Assembly: GCA_905479135.1 (NCBI GenBank)
Contig: CAJQLJ010000097.1
Span: 1 to 56,290, forward strand
DNA length: 56,290 bases
Source: an uncultured Campylobacterales bacterium
Lineage (GTDB): Bacteria; Campylobacterota; Campylobacteria; Campylobacterales; Arcobacteraceae
Direction: 5' to 3'
Shown in pieces: positions 1 to 8,397 of this stretch. The stretch's first letter is position 1. Each line of letters opens with the position of its first letter. Below the pieces are notes generated by a model that worked only from the letters and a program-made list of their open reading frames with translations, searched no databases and was not told the origin of the DNA. Position numbers and translations under genes: made by a program.

Positions 1-46
1 TAATACTGCAGGGTCCCCTTGTGGAAACGTAGGCCGCTGCCAGCTC
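1..46 (+). rRNA. rrf: 5S ribosomal RNA, 3' end (partial)
   Basis: The first ~46 bases match the 3' third of bacterial 5S rRNA: a TACTGCAGGG arm, the loop segment GTGGAAACGTAGG, and the closing GCTGCCAG. The 5' part lies outside the window, so an rRNA operon is to the left. The exact 3' end is uncertain by a few bases. A strong intrinsic terminator follows about 20 bases later, as expected at the end of an rRNA operon. Confidence 0.82.
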
Positions 47-63
47 TTGAGTATTTTTACACA

Positions 64-111
64 AAGCTTAGCTTATGCAACTCTTGGTTGTTTATGCTAA
101 GCTTTTTTTTT
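64..111 (+). terminator. Intrinsic terminator of the rRNA operon
   Basis: A 9-bp perfect stem (AAGCTTAGC / GCTAAGCTT) is extended by an inner CAAC/GTTG pairing and followed immediately by a run of T. This is a canonical rho-independent terminator on the plus strand just after 5S rRNA. Confidence 0.85.
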
Positions 112-280
112 AGCCTCTTTTTTCCCTACTTTCTATTAGCCTTATTTTCTTCTTGTTATAGTTCATAGATAATAATTGTTAATATATTTCTTGACAAATT
201 TTTATAGTATTATTTCATATTAATTAATATACAAATAGATTAAGTTATATTCTGAAGTGATTTATATTTAATATTTAAAT

Positions 281-313
281 ATAAAAAAAGGCCAACCTTT
301 CGATTGACCTTTT
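281..313 (-). terminator. Intrinsic terminator of rpsU
   Basis: Read on the minus strand, a 12-bp stem (AAAAGGTCAATC with GGTTGGCCTTTT, two G-U pairs) closes on a GAAA tetraloop and continues into a seven-T run. The wobble pairs become C-A mismatches on the plus strand, so the hairpin is directional and belongs to rpsU, whose stop codon lies 18 bases upstream of it. Confidence 0.82.
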
Positions 314-331
314 ATTGGAAGATTAAGAATC

Positions 332-544
332 TTACAGTCTAGACTCGTATCGTCTAAGCATGTATAATCTCTTAAGCATTTTCTTTCTAGCGTTTATTTT
401 TTGTTTTTTTCTGATCTCTGTCATTGGTTCAAAAAATCTTCTAGCTCTTGTTTCAGTTACAATAAGATTTCTATCACATTGTTTCTTAAAACGTCTGTAT
501 GCTTCGTCAAATGATTCACTATCTTTAACTTTAATGCCTGGCAC
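332..544 (-). CDS. rpsU: 30S ribosomal protein S21
   Basis: Small basic protein of the 30S subunit needed for efficient initiation. The sequence [20 protein letters not shown] and the ending RRYESRL are diagnostic of S21. The ORF track begins at an upstream GTG (73 aa); I chose the second GTG, three codons in, because it gives the 70-residue length and VPGIKV start usual for Campylobacterota S21, with a G-rich AAAGTGGGTG just upstream. It is monocistronic: a TATAAT -10 lies upstream at 582-587 and a strong terminator follows. Identity is certain; the start could be 553. Confidence 0.93.
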   Translation of the reverse strand: MPGIKVKDSESFDEAYRRFKKQCDRNLIVTETRARRFFEPMTEIRKKQKINARKKMLKRLYMLRRYESRL

Positions 545-581
545 TAAAATCACCCACTTTCTTTTTAAATTTTAGACTTGC

Positions 582-587
582 ATTATA
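582..587 (-). promoter_or_regulatory. Predicted -10 element of rpsU
   Basis: A perfect TATAAT on the minus strand 38 bases upstream of the chosen rpsU start. Campylobacterota sigma-70 promoters usually show a clear -10 and little -35, which fits here. It is back-to-back with the moaC promoter. Confidence 0.5.
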
Positions 588-626
588 TTTAAAATTTACT
601 TAATTCTTATTTAACTAAAAATTAAA

Positions 627-632
627 TATAAT
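627..632 (+). promoter_or_regulatory. Predicted -10 element of moaC
   Basis: Perfect TATAAT on the plus strand 25 bases before the moaC ATG, leaving a short leader that contains the AAAGG ribosome binding site. Confidence 0.5.
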
Positions 633-657
633 AATTGATTAATTGAAAGGCAATTTA

Positions 658-1131
658 ATGGAATTAACACATATTGATGATAATAATAGACCAAAAATGG
701 TTGATGTTTCAGCCAAAAATGAAACTTATAGAATAGCTATAGCAAGTGGACAAATTAAAATGTCTTGTGATGCTTATAACGCAATCATTGATAACACTTC
801 TAAAAAAGGTCCTGTAATACAAACAGCAGTTATTGCTTCTATTATGGGCGTTAAAAAAACGAGTGAATTAATACCTATGTGCCATCCCTTATTATTAACT
901 GGAATAAATTGTGATATTGAGGAGAAACCGGAACTTCCTGGTTTTAAATTAATTGTAACAGCTAAATTAAATGGACAGACAGGTGTTGAGATGGAAGCAT
1001 TAACAGGGGTATCTGTTGGACTTCTTACTATCTATGATATGGTTAAAGCAATTGATAAATCAATGGTAATTTCGAAGGTTCAACTTGAGAATAAATCTGG
1101 TGGTAAAAGCGGTGATTTTGAAAGGAAATAA
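658..1131 (+). CDS. moaC: Cyclic pyranopterin monophosphate synthase MoaC
   Basis: Converts the MoaA product (3',8-cyclo-7,8-dihydro-GTP) to cyclic pyranopterin monophosphate in molybdenum cofactor synthesis; cytosolic hexamer in known homologues. The 157-residue protein has the family hallmarks PKMVDVS near the N-terminus, [17 protein letters not shown] (active-site Cys-His-Pro), [20 protein letters not shown], and the KSGGKSGD tail. The ORF track starts at TTG 643; ATG 658 is preferred because AAAGG sits 7 bases upstream and the length then equals that of typical MoaC. It is followed after 7 bases by the DUF493 gene, probably co-transcribed. No other mo-cofactor gene is in the window. Confidence 0.95.
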   Translation: MELTHIDDNNRPKMVDVSAKNETYRIAIASGQIKMSCDAYNAIIDNTSKKGPVIQTAVIASIMGVKKTSELIPMCHPLLLTGINCDIEEKPELPGFKLIVTAKLNGQTGVEMEALTGVSVGLLTIYDMVKAIDKSMVISKVQLENKSGGKSGDFERK

Positions 1132-1138
1132 ATAATAA

Positions 1139-1402
1139 ATGATAGATTTAAGTAAAGAGAAATTAGAACTTGAGTATCCCTGTAATTGGACTTACAAATT
1201 AGTTGTATTAGAAAGAATAAATATTAAGAAAACTGTTAAGGGTATTGTGCTTGAAAGAGAGCATACTATTATTGAATCTAAAACGAGTTCCAATGGCAAA
1301 TTTAAAAGTTATGCATTAGAACTATTAGTTCACAATGAAGATGATAGAAAAACTCTATTTGAAATTTTAGGCAATCATAATGATATAAAAATGATCATTT
1401 AA
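1139..1402 (+). CDS. DUF493 (YbeD/HP0495-like) family protein
   Basis: An 87-residue cytosolic protein resembling the DUF493 family, which has a small ferredoxin-like alpha/beta (ACT-like) fold in solved members such as E. coli YbeD and H. pylori HP0495. Supporting motifs are PCNWTYKLV near residue 14 and the C-terminal HNEDDRKTLFEILGNHNDIKM. The molecular role of the family is not established; a regulatory ligand-binding role is only inferred from the fold. It starts 7 bases after the moaC stop, with an AAAGGAAA segment inside the end of moaC as the likely ribosome binding site, so the two probably form one transcript. Confidence 0.75.
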   Translation: MIDLSKEKLELEYPCNWTYKLVVLERINIKKTVKGIVLEREHTIIESKTSSNGKFKSYALELLVHNEDDRKTLFEILGNHNDIKMII

Positions 1403-1426
1403 ATAGAGTATTAATATACTCTATTT
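1401..1426. terminator. Palindrome between convergent genes, possible bidirectional terminator
   Basis: A 10-bp perfect inverted repeat (AAATAGAGTA / TACTCTATTT) with a 6-base loop spans the stop codons of the DUF493 gene (+) and the 87-residue gene (-). It is flanked by an A run on one side but lacks a good U tract in either direction, so termination is plausible rather than clear. Confidence 0.45.
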
Positions 1427-1684
1427 AAAAAAAACCAATTCTTTCTTGATTTTTTCTTGGTTTAGTTTTTTACAAGCAGTTTTATAAATTTCATTAATTC
1501 TTTCCTCGTCATCATTAACAACTGTTTTTACTTCATCTATAGACTTACCTTCTGAAAATGCTACGAAGATTTTGAATTCTTTTTTAGTAAATTTCTTTTT
1601 TAGTGTTTCCTCTAACTCATCTTCATCTTTTAATGTTCCAACCAGTTTATCTATATTTAATTCAATTGCTTCTGTAAAATTCAT
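1421..1684 (-). CDS. Small conserved-type protein with HTH-like C-terminal half, function unknown
   Basis: An 87-residue acidic/lysine-rich protein I cannot name. Residues ~30-75 (KKEFKIFVAFSEGKSIDEV...RINEIYKTACKKLNQ) have the spacing of a sigma-70 region 4 / LuxR-type helix-turn-helix: a helix, the 'EGKS.DEV' turn, and a recognition-helix-like segment. That resemblance is by eye only. It starts 10 bases after surE with AAAAGGAAA as ribosome binding site, so it is the last gene of the pyrG-recJ-patatin-dnaE-surE transcript. A structural rather than DNA-binding helical bundle is an equally valid reading. Confidence 0.6.
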   Translation of the reverse strand: MNFTEAIELNIDKLVGTLKDEDELEETLKKKFTKKEFKIFVAFSEGKSIDEVKTVVNDDEERINEIYKTACKKLNQEKIKKELVFFK

Positions 1685-1694
1685 ATTTTTCCTT

Positions 1695-2483
1695 TTAATT
1701 ATTTAACCAAGTATTCATATTTTCAATATCCTCATATGAAGTCAAATCCAACATTATTGGTGTTATTGAAATGTAATTAGCTTTTATTGCTTCAAAGTCA
1801 CAAGTTTTATTTTTTGATTCTTTCCAGATCAATGGATGTAGACCAACCCAATAAAATTCTTCACCTCTTGGATTATGATGTCTATGCGTGTCATTCCCAT
1901 ATTCTCTATATCCAGCATTTGTTATTCTAATACCATTACATTCATCTACTTTTATTGGTGGGATGTTAACATTTAAAAACTTTCTTTCCTCTAATGGAAA
2001 GCTATTTTCTAGTATTTTTTTTGCTAAAGATGTAATTGTTTGTTTAGCAAGTGCAAAATCCCATCCATTATTTATATCTGTACATCCTTTTTTACAGACT
2101 TGTGATATTGCTATTGCTGGAATTCCTTGTAATACTGCTTCCATTGCTGCAGCAGCTGTACCACTGTATGTAATATCTTCTCCCATATTAGCACCAATAT
2201 TGATGCCACTTATTACTAAATCTGGTTTGTACCCATCTTTAAATAAATTATTTAAAGAAATAAAAACACAATCAGTGGGACTTCCATCATCAACTCTATA
2301 ATAATCATCATCAACCTTGTCAAGTTTTAGTGGTTTATCAAGAGTTAGAGAATGACCACAAGCAGATTTGTTTTTTGCAGGCGCAACTATAATTATTTTT
2401 GCAATAGGCTTTAATGCTTCTATTAATGCTTTTAATCCTATTGCATCAAAACCATCGTCGTTTGTTAATAAGATTTGTTTCAT
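1695..2483 (-). CDS. surE: 5'/3'-nucleotidase SurE
   Basis: Metal-dependent nucleoside monophosphate phosphatase; family members also act on 3'-nucleotides and short polyphosphate. The N-terminal LLTNDDG carries the paired aspartates that bind the divalent metal, SPTDCV and VISGINIGANMG supply the rest of the active site, and YSGTAAAAMEA follows as in all SurE proteins. The 262-residue length is typical. Its ATG overlaps the dnaE stop (ATGA), indicating translational coupling to the replicative polymerase subunit. A nucleotide-recycling link with DNA synthesis is a possible but unproven reason for the pairing. Confidence 0.95.
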   Translation of the reverse strand: MKQILLTNDDGFDAIGLKALIEALKPIAKIIIVAPAKNKSACGHSLTLDKPLKLDKVDDDYYRVDDGSPTDCVFISLNNLFKDGYKPDLVISGINIGANMGEDITYSGTAAAAMEAVLQGIPAIAISQVCKKGCTDINNGWDFALAKQTITSLAKKILENSFPLEERKFLNVNIPPIKVDECNGIRITNAGYREYGNDTHRHHNPRGEEFYWVGLHPLIWKESKNKTCDFEAIKANYISITPIMLDLTSYEDIENMNTWLNN

Positions 2484-5400
2484 GATACTATAAAAGCTCC
2501 TTCAATTTGGTGAATAAGTTTTTCTATATTTGAGCTTACTTTAAACCCACTTTCTAATTCTATATCAGCTAATTTTGATTTAATTAGAATTTTCAACTCT
2601 CTTTTTCCTTGATTATTTGCAACTATTTCAAAAAGTTTGAAAATGTTAGTATCTTGATTTTCATAAGGTATGGCAATTGTAAGAGCTGGTTCTATTACTA
2701 GCTGTTGTTTAGTTTTAATTTTTTCTTTTTTTGCAGCCTTTAAATCTTCAATTTTTATGATATTCATTCTAGTAAAGTTTTCATCTTTAGAGATTCTTAC
2801 CTTAAACGCAATAGGTTTATCTAAATCAAAATCATCTTCAAGCTCTTTAATTCTGTCTTCAAATAATAAAAGTTCAATACTTCCATGTAAGTCCATTATT
2901 GAAGCAATACCAAATTTATTACCTTTTTTTGATATTTTTGTTACAATATTTTCTATTTTTCCAACAAATAAAGCTTGAGAACCATCTGCTAATTCATCAA
3001 TTTGTGAAGATAGAGTGTATTTAATTTGATCTAATTGTTCTCTATACTCATCAAGTGGATGTCCTGAAACATAAAACCCAAGTGAAGCTTTTTCAAACTC
3101 TAAAATTTCTTTTGCTTCATATTCTTCAAGTTCTTCTAATTGAATATCAATTTTTGTAAGTTCTTGTGAATCACCAAATAATGAACCAGTTGCCATCTTT
3201 TTTGCTTTCATAGAATTTGCAACACATTCAGATATTTTTTCAATTTGCTCTAACATTGCTCGTCTTGAATATCCAAAGCTATCAAAAGCACCTGTTTTAG
3301 TTAAAGATTCAATTACTCTTTTATTTACTTTACTTCCATCAATTCTAGAGATAAAATCTGAAAGGTCTGTAAAATCTCCGCCTTCATCTCTAGCTTCTAT
3401 AATTGACTTAATAGCAACATCTCCTGCACCTTTAACTGCACCCATTCCAAACATTACAACTTCTTTATCTTTATCTTCTAAAGTTGTAGCAGAAAAAACA
3501 AGATCAGATTTATTAATATCAGGTGGGAATAAGTCTAATCCTAGTCTTTTTACTTCATCTACATATTTTACAACTTTATCTGTGTTGTCTTTTTCTAGAG
3601 TTAGTAAAGCTGCCATAAATTCCGAAGGGTAATATCTTTTTAAATATGATGTATAGAAAGTAACAAGTGCATAAGCTGCTGAGTGAGATTTATTAAATCC
3701 GTAACCAGCGAACTTTACAATTAAATCGAATAGTTCTTCACAGTGGCTTCTTACATAACCATTTTTAACTCCACCATCTGCAAATTCACCTTTTAGTTTA
3801 TCCATTTCTTCTTTGATTTTTTTACCCATAGCTCGTCTTACAAGGTCTGCACCTCCAAGACTAAAACCACCAATTGTTTGTACAATTTGCATAACTTGTT
3901 CTTGGTAAACAATAACACCATAAGTTGGCTCTAAAATTGGTCTTAATGGTGCATCAAACTCATCATAAAAATAATCAATCTTAGCTCGACCGTGTTTTCT
4001 ATTAATAAAGTCATCAAGCATTCCTGATTCCATAGGCCCAGGTCTATATAAAGCAAGTACGGCAATAATATCTTCAAAATTATCAGGTTTTAATCTTTTA
4101 CATAAGTCTTGCATTCCATCTGATTCTATTTGAAATAATCCAATTGTATTACCTGTTTGAATTAGGTCATAAACTCCTTTGTCATTTACATCAGCAGTTA
4201 AGAAGTCTATTCTTTTACCATGTCTTTTTTCAATAAGTTTTAAACCTTCTTCAATAACAGTAAGAGTTTTAAGACCTAAGAAGTCAAACTTAATTAAATC
4301 AACATCTTCAACATATTTACCATTATATTGAGTTGCAAGAGTATCAAGACCAGATGGTTTAAATAATGGAGTTTTATTCCATAATGGTTCATTTGAAATA
4401 ACCACACCTGCTGCGTGAGTTCCAGCATTTCTATTTAACCCTTCAAGAGCAATTGCATATTCCCATACTCGTGCAGCTTGAGGATCAGCTTCACAAAGTT
4501 CTTTTATTTTTGGTTCTTTTTCCCATGAGTTTGTTAAATCAATTCCCAATTCATCAGGAATTAATTTGGCCATAGCGTCAGCTTTGGAATAAGGCATATC
4601 TAAAACTCTTGCAACATCTCTAATTACACCTTTTGCAAGAAGTTTACCAAAAGTAATAATTTGAGCAACATTAGCTCGTCCATATTGTTCAACAACATAG
4701 TCAATAATTTCTCCACGTCTTGCTTGACAGAAATCCATATCAATATCTGGCATTGATATTCTTTCTGGGTTTAGGAATCTTTCAAATAGTAGTCCATAAG
4801 GCATTGGATCTATATCGGTAATTTCTAGAGAAAAGGCAACAAGAGACCCTGCAGCTGAACCACGACCAGGACCAACTGGAATTTTCATCTGTTTTGCAAC
4901 AATAACAAAATCCCAAACAATTAACATATATCCAGGGAATTTCATACTATTGATAATGTCTATTTCAACTTGAAGTCTATCTTTATATTCTTTGTGTTTT
5001 GAAGGGTCCACAATTTTAAGTCTTTTCTCTAATCCTCTCCAGCACTCATCTATAAATAATATTTTGTCATTTTCTAAAGAATATTCAAGTTCTGGTTCAG
5101 GTAGAACTAAATCATGAACTTCAGCTTTTTGGCGAGTAAATTTAAAATTTGGAGGTGTTGGATCTCCCAATTTTATTTCTAAGTTACATTTATCCGCAAT
5201 TTCTTGTGTAGCAGCAACAGCTTCTGGTATATCTGCATATAACTTAGCAATCTGTTCTGGACTTTTTAAGTAGAATTCATGAACACTATGTCTTAATCTA
5301 TTTGGATCATCGTAAAGTTTATTCATAGCAATACACATAAATGCTTCATGAGCATCTGCATCTTTTTGGTTTAAGTAATGAGTATCATTGGTTGCTACTA

Positions 5401-6031
5401 CTTTTATATCTAATTCATGTGCTAGTTTTAGAATTTGATCATCAATAAAGTGTTGGTCTCCAATTCCATGTCTCATAATCTCTAAATAAAAATCATCACC
5501 AAATATTTCCTTATATTCTAAAGCAGCTTCTTTTGCACCTTCATAACCTCTAGCACCATTTTTCACATTTCTTTCATTCTGTAGATTTAAGTGCCAGTTT
5601 ATTTCACCTTGTAAACATGCAGCTGAACAAACTAGTCCTTCCGAGTTTTCACGTAATAATTTTTTATTTATTCTTGGATAATAGTAAAACCCATGCATGT
5701 AAGCTTGTGAACTTAAAAACATCAAATTTTTGTAACCTGTTTGATTTTTTGCATAAAGACACAGGTGAAATCTTTTTCTTGTAGTTTTGTCACCAATTTC
5801 TTCACTATTATGAATATAAGCTTCCATTCCTATAATTGGTTTAATGCCTTCTTTTTTCATAGCATTATAAAAATCAATTGCTCCAAAAAGATTACCATGA
5901 TCAGTCATAGCAACTGATTTCATTCCCATCTCTTTTACTTTTTTGGCAAGAGGCTTGATTTTGTTTGCACCATCGAGTAATGAGTATTCAGTATGTAAGT
6001 GTAAGTGAGTAAATTGTGGTATTGTTGACAT
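2480..6031 (-). CDS. dnaE: DNA polymerase III subunit alpha
   Basis: Catalytic subunit of the replicative polymerase. The 1183-residue protein has an N-terminal PHP domain (FTHLHLHTEYSLLDG at the start, then AMTDHGNLFG), the polymerase palm with catalytic aspartates in PDIDMDF and the GPGRGSAAGSLVAF signature, the KSHSAAYALVTFYTSYLK finger/beta-binding region, and a C-terminal OB-fold (residues ~990-1070, starting near ALFVGKIENI). Length is normal for DnaE1. It lies 45 bases downstream of the patatin gene and overlaps surE by 4 bases, so it appears embedded in a longer transcript beginning at pyrG; a private promoter in the 45-base gap is not obvious. Confidence 0.97.
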   Translation of the reverse strand: MSTIPQFTHLHLHTEYSLLDGANKIKPLAKKVKEMGMKSVAMTDHGNLFGAIDFYNAMKKEGIKPIIGMEAYIHNSEEIGDKTTRKRFHLCLYAKNQTGYKNLMFLSSQAYMHGFYYYPRINKKLLRENSEGLVCSAACLQGEINWHLNLQNERNVKNGARGYEGAKEAALEYKEIFGDDFYLEIMRHGIGDQHFIDDQILKLAHELDIKVVATNDTHYLNQKDADAHEAFMCIAMNKLYDDPNRLRHSVHEFYLKSPEQIAKLYADIPEAVAATQEIADKCNLEIKLGDPTPPNFKFTRQKAEVHDLVLPEPELEYSLENDKILFIDECWRGLEKRLKIVDPSKHKEYKDRLQVEIDIINSMKFPGYMLIVWDFVIVAKQMKIPVGPGRGSAAGSLVAFSLEITDIDPMPYGLLFERFLNPERISMPDIDMDFCQARRGEIIDYVVEQYGRANVAQIITFGKLLAKGVIRDVARVLDMPYSKADAMAKLIPDELGIDLTNSWEKEPKIKELCEADPQAARVWEYAIALEGLNRNAGTHAAGVVISNEPLWNKTPLFKPSGLDTLATQYNGKYVEDVDLIKFDFLGLKTLTVIEEGLKLIEKRHGKRIDFLTADVNDKGVYDLIQTGNTIGLFQIESDGMQDLCKRLKPDNFEDIIAVLALYRPGPMESGMLDDFINRKHGRAKIDYFYDEFDAPLRPILEPTYGVIVYQEQVMQIVQTIGGFSLGGADLVRRAMGKKIKEEMDKLKGEFADGGVKNGYVRSHCEELFDLIVKFAGYGFNKSHSAAYALVTFYTSYLKRYYPSEFMAALLTLEKDNTDKVVKYVDEVKRLGLDLFPPDINKSDLVFSATTLEDKDKEVVMFGMGAVKGAGDVAIKSIIEARDEGGDFTDLSDFISRIDGSKVNKRVIESLTKTGAFDSFGYSRRAMLEQIEKISECVANSMKAKKMATGSLFGDSQELTKIDIQLEELEEYEAKEILEFEKASLGFYVSGHPLDEYREQLDQIKYTLSSQIDELADGSQALFVGKIENIVTKISKKGNKFGIASIMDLHGSIELLLFEDRIKELEDDFDLDKPIAFKVRISKDENFTRMNIIKIEDLKAAKKEKIKTKQQLVIEPALTIAIPYENQDTNIFKLFEIVANNQGKRELKILIKSKLADIELESGFKVSSNIEKLIHQIEGAFIVS

Positions 6032-6076
6032 AATATAATCTTTAATATTTATTTGTATTTTTAATTATTAGTATAT

Positions 6077-6832
6077 CTAAGAAATGGTTTCAAAATACTT
6101 TTTTGCTTCTTTTACTCCTAAATTAAAGCACTCATTTATTTCTTTAAATGAGAAAAGTGAGAATTTATATAATTCTTGAGTTCCTAAATAAAAATTTGTA
6201 TTTTCAATTGAATATTTATGGTTTATATAAAGCTGTTTAAGAAGAGTTTTTTTAATACTTTTTATTGGATTAAATCTTTTTTTAGAATATTTATAAGTTC
6301 TAGGAAATAAATCAATTGAAAAAATATTATATCCTTGGTTTTCAAGTGGTTTAATGGGTATATTATCAAATAATCCCCCATCAATTAAAGACATATTTTT
6401 ATATACAACTGGTTTAAAAAATGGAGTTATTGCACTTGAGGCCATACACAAACTTATTGTATCTCCCTTGTTAAAGTAGTGAAGTTTTTTTTCTTTGATA
6501 TCGTAAGCATTGATGAAAACAGGTTTTTTTATATCTTGTATTTTTGCAATAGGTAATAATTCTTTTAAAATTGCACTAGAAGTGTTAATTTTAAATAAGC
6601 CTTTTTTAAAGTAATTAAATTTTATAACTTGTTTTATATCTTTTGATGTAAATATTTTTAATTGTTCTTTTGCACTTATTCCACTTGCATGTGAACATGC
6701 AATAAGACTTCCAATTGATGATCCACTATAGGCTTTTATTTCAATATTATTTTCTTCACAAAAATGTAGAAATCCTAAATGGAATGCACCTCTTGCTCCA
6801 CCACCACTTAATGCTAATGCTAAATCTCTTAT
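6077..6832 (-). CDS. Patatin-like phospholipase with apparent ATA start codon
   Basis: The ORF track shows only the last 124 codons (from TTG 6451), but the same frame continues upstream without a stop and encodes a complete patatin domain. At the N-terminus is ALALSGGGARGAF (oxyanion-hole GGGxRG), then YSGSSIGSL (nucleophile GxSxG, ~residue 40), and SLIDGGLFDNIP supplies the catalytic Asp of the Ser-Asp dyad. There is no ATG, GTG or TTG between the in-frame stop at 6881-6883 and these motifs. The best start is ATA 6832, which overlaps the recJ stop as ATAA, exactly where an ATGA stop/start overlap would be expected. With it the protein has 251 residues. Likely role: lipid acyl hydrolase; substrate unknown. 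Either the ATA is used, helped by coupling to recJ, or the gene has recently lost its start. Confidence 0.8.
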   Translation of the reverse strand: MRDLALALSGGGARGAFHLGFLHFCEENNIEIKAYSGSSIGSLIACSHASGISAKEQLKIFTSKDIKQVIKFNYFKKGLFKINTSSAILKELLPIAKIQDIKKPVFINAYDIKEKKLHYFNKGDTISLCMASSAITPFFKPVVYKNMSLIDGGLFDNIPIKPLENQGYNIFSIDLFPRTYKYSKKRFNPIKSIKKTLLKQLYINHKYSIENTNFYLGTQELYKFSLFSFKEINECFNLGVKEAKKYFETIS

Positions 6833-8397
6833 TTTATTAGCTCTTGAATTAAAAATTGAGGAGTAATGACTCCTCTGAATTCATTTTTATTTACAGAGAC
6901 AATTAAATCAAAACTATTAGGTAAATTAATATTTGAGTCATTAAACTTTATTGCTTCAAACACAACACCTTCTGAATTTAATGTAAGCTTCATATGATTT
7001 TTGTCTTTTCCTATTAGGTTACTTTTTATAAGAGAAACTTTTGATATTCTAAATATTGGCTTATGGTTTTCTAATCCATATGGTTCAAACTTATCAATAA
7101 TATCTAAAAATTCTATATCAACTGATGCTACATCCAACTCACCTAAAGTTACGGGCTCAATATGTAGATCATCTTTATAATCTTCTAGTTCTTGATTTAT
7201 TAAGGTTTTAAAATCTTCTAAATTCTCTTCTTTTAAGGATAATCCAGCAGCATTTTTATGTCCCCCAAATCCTAATAATAAAGGAGCTGCTTTTGAAATG
7301 ATTGTATGAAGATTAATATTTGCATTCGCTCTTGCACTTCCTTTAGCAATTCCATTATTTACAGAAAATATAAAAGCAGGTTTTTTAAAAGAGTTTGATA
7401 GTTTTGATGCAACGATTCCAATAACTCCCTCATGCCAATCCTTCCCCCAAACAATAACTGAATTTTCTTCTTTTGATGATTTACTTTGCGCTTTTTTTGT
7501 GATCTCTTCTTGAAGTGTTTTTCTATAGTTATTTAATTCTTCTAACTCTTGTAATGATTCACTTGCTTGAAAAGAGTTTTTTGAAAGTAAAAATTCTAAA
7601 GCTGTGCTTGCATCTTGCATTCTTCCCGCACTATTAATTTTTGGAGCTATAAAAAAACCAATATCATCTGAAACCAAGTTTTGTTTAGAAATAACTTCAT
7701 TTAATTTTTTAAAAGCCTCTCTTGGAGATGTTTTGATTTTTTTTAGTCCTTGTTTTACTAGCGTATAATTAAGTGCGGTCATTGGCATAATATCTGCAAT
7801 AATTGCAACACAAAGTAAATCTAAAAAATCAGTCATATTAACATCAAAATTTAATTCTTTTTTAATTGATGCACATAAATACCAAGCAACTTGAGCTCCA
7901 CAAATATCTTTGAATTCAAAGTTACAGTCTTCTTGTTTGGGATTGACAATGGCATATGCATAAGGTACTTCTTTCCCAACAGTATGATGATCTGTGATAA
8001 TTAAATCAATACCTTTTTCTTTTAGTTTTAAAGCAGCTGGAACCGCTGATATTCCATTATCCACAGTAATAACTAAACCTGAATCAATCATATCTACAAT
8101 TTTTGGCGATAAGCCATATCCATGCTGAAATCTATTTGGAATTATATAGTTTATTTTCACATTTATTTTTTGAAAAAAGTCCACCATAATTGTTGTAGAA
8201 ACTACACCATCTACATCATAATCTCCTACTATTGTAATAGTTTCATTTTTTAAGATAGCAGTTTTGATTCTTGAAGTTGCTTTGTGAATATCCTTAAAAT
8301 TATTTGGAGTTGGAATATCTGCAAGACGTGAATAAAGACTGTTTATGTGTCTTGCAGAGAGTAGCTCAAAAAGTCTACTTTTTGTAACTTTTGACAT
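6829..8397 (-). CDS. recJ: Single-stranded-DNA-specific exonuclease RecJ
   Basis: 5'-3' single-strand DNA exonuclease of recombinational and mismatch repair. DHH-superfamily motifs are clear: GDYDVDGVVST (motif I, ~residue 58), VDNGISA, ITDHHTVG (the DHH motif), and in the DHHA1 half GFGGHKNAAG. At 522 residues it is shorter than E. coli RecJ (577) but normal for Campylobacterota. Its ATG overlaps the pyrG stop by one base (TAATG), and its own stop overlaps the presumed patatin start. pyrG-recJ adjacency is also seen in Campylobacter jejuni. Confidence 0.95.
   Translation of the reverse strand: MSKVTKSRLFELLSARHINSLYSRLADIPTPNNFKDIHKATSRIKTAILKNETITIVGDYDVDGVVSTTIMVDFFQKINVKINYIIPNRFQHGYGLSPKIVDMIDSGLVITVDNGISAVPAALKLKEKGIDLIITDHHTVGKEVPYAYAIVNPKQEDCNFEFKDICGAQVAWYLCASIKKELNFDVNMTDFLDLLCVAIIADIMPMTALNYTLVKQGLKKIKTSPREAFKKLNEVISKQNLVSDDIGFFIAPKINSAGRMQDASTALEFLLSKNSFQASESLQELEELNNYRKTLQEEITKKAQSKSSKEENSVIVWGKDWHEGVIGIVASKLSNSFKKPAFIFSVNNGIAKGSARANANINLHTIISKAAPLLLGFGGHKNAAGLSLKEENLEDFKTLINQELEDYKDDLHIEPVTLGELDVASVDIEFLDIIDKFEPYGLENHKPIFRISKVSLIKSNLIGKDKNHMKLTLNSEGVVFEAIKFNDSNINLPNSFDLIVSVNKNEFRGVITPQFLIQELIK

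Noticed and set aside
191-220. TTGACA sequence downstream of 5S rRNA as a promoter for a small RNA
   Set aside because: No convincing -10 lies at 16-18 bases spacing, and the hairpin downstream is directional for the opposite strand (rpsU terminator).
1888-2301. 137-residue plus-strand ORF
   Set aside because: It lies wholly antisense to surE, whose motifs are clear; the antisense ORF has no recognisable domain.
6077-6451. 124-residue ORF starting at TTG 6451 as the whole patatin gene
   Set aside because: The open frame continues upstream and supplies the oxyanion hole and nucleophile motifs; the short ORF would lack both and is only the 3' part of the gene.
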